Part shown: positions 63,265 through 64,000 of the stretch, one piece after another
How the letters are laid out: each line of letters opens with the position of its first letter
How positions within the stretch are numbered: the first letter of the stretch is position 1
From: Cladorhizidae sp. MBARI D1340-BT2
Lineage: Eukaryota > Porifera > Demospongiae > Poecilosclerida > Cladorhizidae
DNA: 64,000 bases
Direction of reading: 5' to 3'
NCBI GenBank assembly: GCA_028752905.1
Contig: JAQNBH010000020.1
Span: 868,001-932,000 of the forward strand
Made by a program: the position numbers and the translations under genes
Notes under the pieces: model-generated
What the model was told of the DNA's origin: nothing
Database searches by the model: none
Seen by the model: only the letters and a program-made list of their open reading frames with translations

Positions 63265-64000
63265 AAAATCTTGTTATTTTGCCGTAAAGCTCATAACTTT
63301 TCTACACTTTACCCCAAAAAGAAATTTTTTATATCACCGGATAGCCCTTCTAATTATCTGTCTTTTATACGTGCCAAAATTTTGTGTACTCTAAGTATTA
63401 GCAAGTTATGGTGATTTGAAGTGGTAAGGTTTGCGATCTTTCCTAGCGTTTTCCAGTTGCCAAAGCGGTGGCCTGCCAGTGAAAAACCACTACATTTATT
63501 GATAATCTGTTGACATGTTGCAGATAAGGGCCTTCTCTATCAGTTGACAAAATCTGGGACTTTGGTCTTGTTAATTAGGGCAGTTATGAATTGTAATCTT
63601 ACTTGATGCTAAACATGTTAGCTTCGTAGATTATCCACACCACTGAATAGACTTGATGTATAGCTATTAAGATAGGACTCTCTAAGTGCTCTCTCTTGAT
63701 ACCAAACATCCATATATTCTGCACACTTCACTGTAATGGACTTGCAAGATAGGTATCTCTCAGTGTTCTCTATCTTGAGCTAAACATGTTAGCTTCATAG
63801 ATTCTCCACACTTCACTGAATAGACTTGATATATAGCTCTAAAGGTAGGCCTCTCTCTGTTCTCTCTCTTGATACCATACGTCCGTATATTCTGCATACA
63901 TAGAATCACAAGATAGGTTTCTCTATGTGTTCTCTATCTTGATGCTAAACAGGTTAGCTTCATAGATTCTCCACACTTCACTGTATAAACTTGATATATA
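63265..64000 (+). repeat. Partial satellite unit at the window edge (C-like)
   Basis: The front is type C, but it has ttttatacgtgcc as in G units and private changes such as tcctagcgtt and accatacgtcc. It is cut by the window end in subunit 5. Confidence 0.75.

Larger units (their letters stand above)
37339..64000 (+). repeat. Satellite array, right segment (same about 908-bp unit)
   Basis: Continuation of the same satellite after the transposon. Positions 37339-37837 are the back part of the interrupted unit. Further unit starts are 37838, 38749, 39654, 40563, 41470, 42381, 43286, 44195, 45105, 46015, 46925, 47835, 48742, 49649, 50558, 51465, 52373, 53284, 54188, 55093, 56002, 56909, 57820, 58725, 59634, 60541, 61449, 62360 and 63265. 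The last unit is cut by the window edge after 736 bp, so the array continues. No other insertion or gene is visible in this segment. Confidence 0.97.

Noticed and set aside
19926..63394. Recurring open frames of 60-65 codons on the plus strand in the satellite
   Set aside because: They are the same AT-rich segment read in many units. They are broken by small indels in other units, change frame between types and show no coding pattern.
1..64000. CRISPR array or prokaryotic repeat system
   Set aside because: Repeats are about 908 bp with no short repeat-spacer pattern, and the only gene is an intron-bearing eukaryotic transposase.
1..64000. Ribosomal RNA, histone or other tandem gene cluster
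   Set aside because: No rRNA, 5S, snRNA or histone sequence is recognised in the unit, and no frame is conserved between units.

Overview
The window is almost entirely one tandem satellite array of an animal genome. The repeat unit is about 908 bp (905-911 bp between unit starts). There are 66 complete units plus a 736-bp partial unit at the right edge, all in the same orientation, and the array runs off both ends. The only non-satellite sequence is one 3,322-bp piggyBac-superfamily DNA transposon (34013-37334) inserted in one unit. A eukaryotic, metazoan host is inferred from the long AT-rich satellite, the piggyBac element flanked by TTAA, and a spliceosomal GT-AG intron in the transposase gene. 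A fish, amphibian or marine invertebrate would fit, but the species cannot be fixed from the sequence.

Satellite layout. Positions 1-18173 hold a fairly uniform domain of two closely related unit types, called A and B here. Positions 18174-34008 and 37339-64000 hold a mixed domain of types C, D, E, F and G with a few B. These types differ mainly in an AT-rich segment of about 180 bp around the unit start. In the mixed domain the types follow a recurring order, C-D-E-G-F (about 4,540 bp), with shorter and longer derivatives, so it is a higher-order repeat in active rearrangement. Several units are visible crossover products, with the front of one type and the back of another. Each unit is itself built from six diverged 70-96-bp subunits (three pairs, about 524 bp) plus about 385 bp of unique sequence. 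The unique part contains a GC-richer, nearly invariant core with nested inverted repeats.

Transposon. It has perfect 16-bp terminal inverted repeats, a perfect TTAA target duplication and an apparently intact two-exon transposase gene on the minus strand. The gene runs from 37125 to 34452 with a 244-bp phase-1 intron, giving a predicted 809-aa protein. That protein has an acidic N-terminus, a 12-residue repeat tract, an Arg-rich segment, the DDD catalytic core and a C-terminal Cys/His zinc domain. Everything needed for an autonomous and recently active element is present. The insertion postdates local satellite duplication, because the sister unit 1.8 kb away has an empty site. No rRNA, tRNA, CRISPR array or host protein gene was found.
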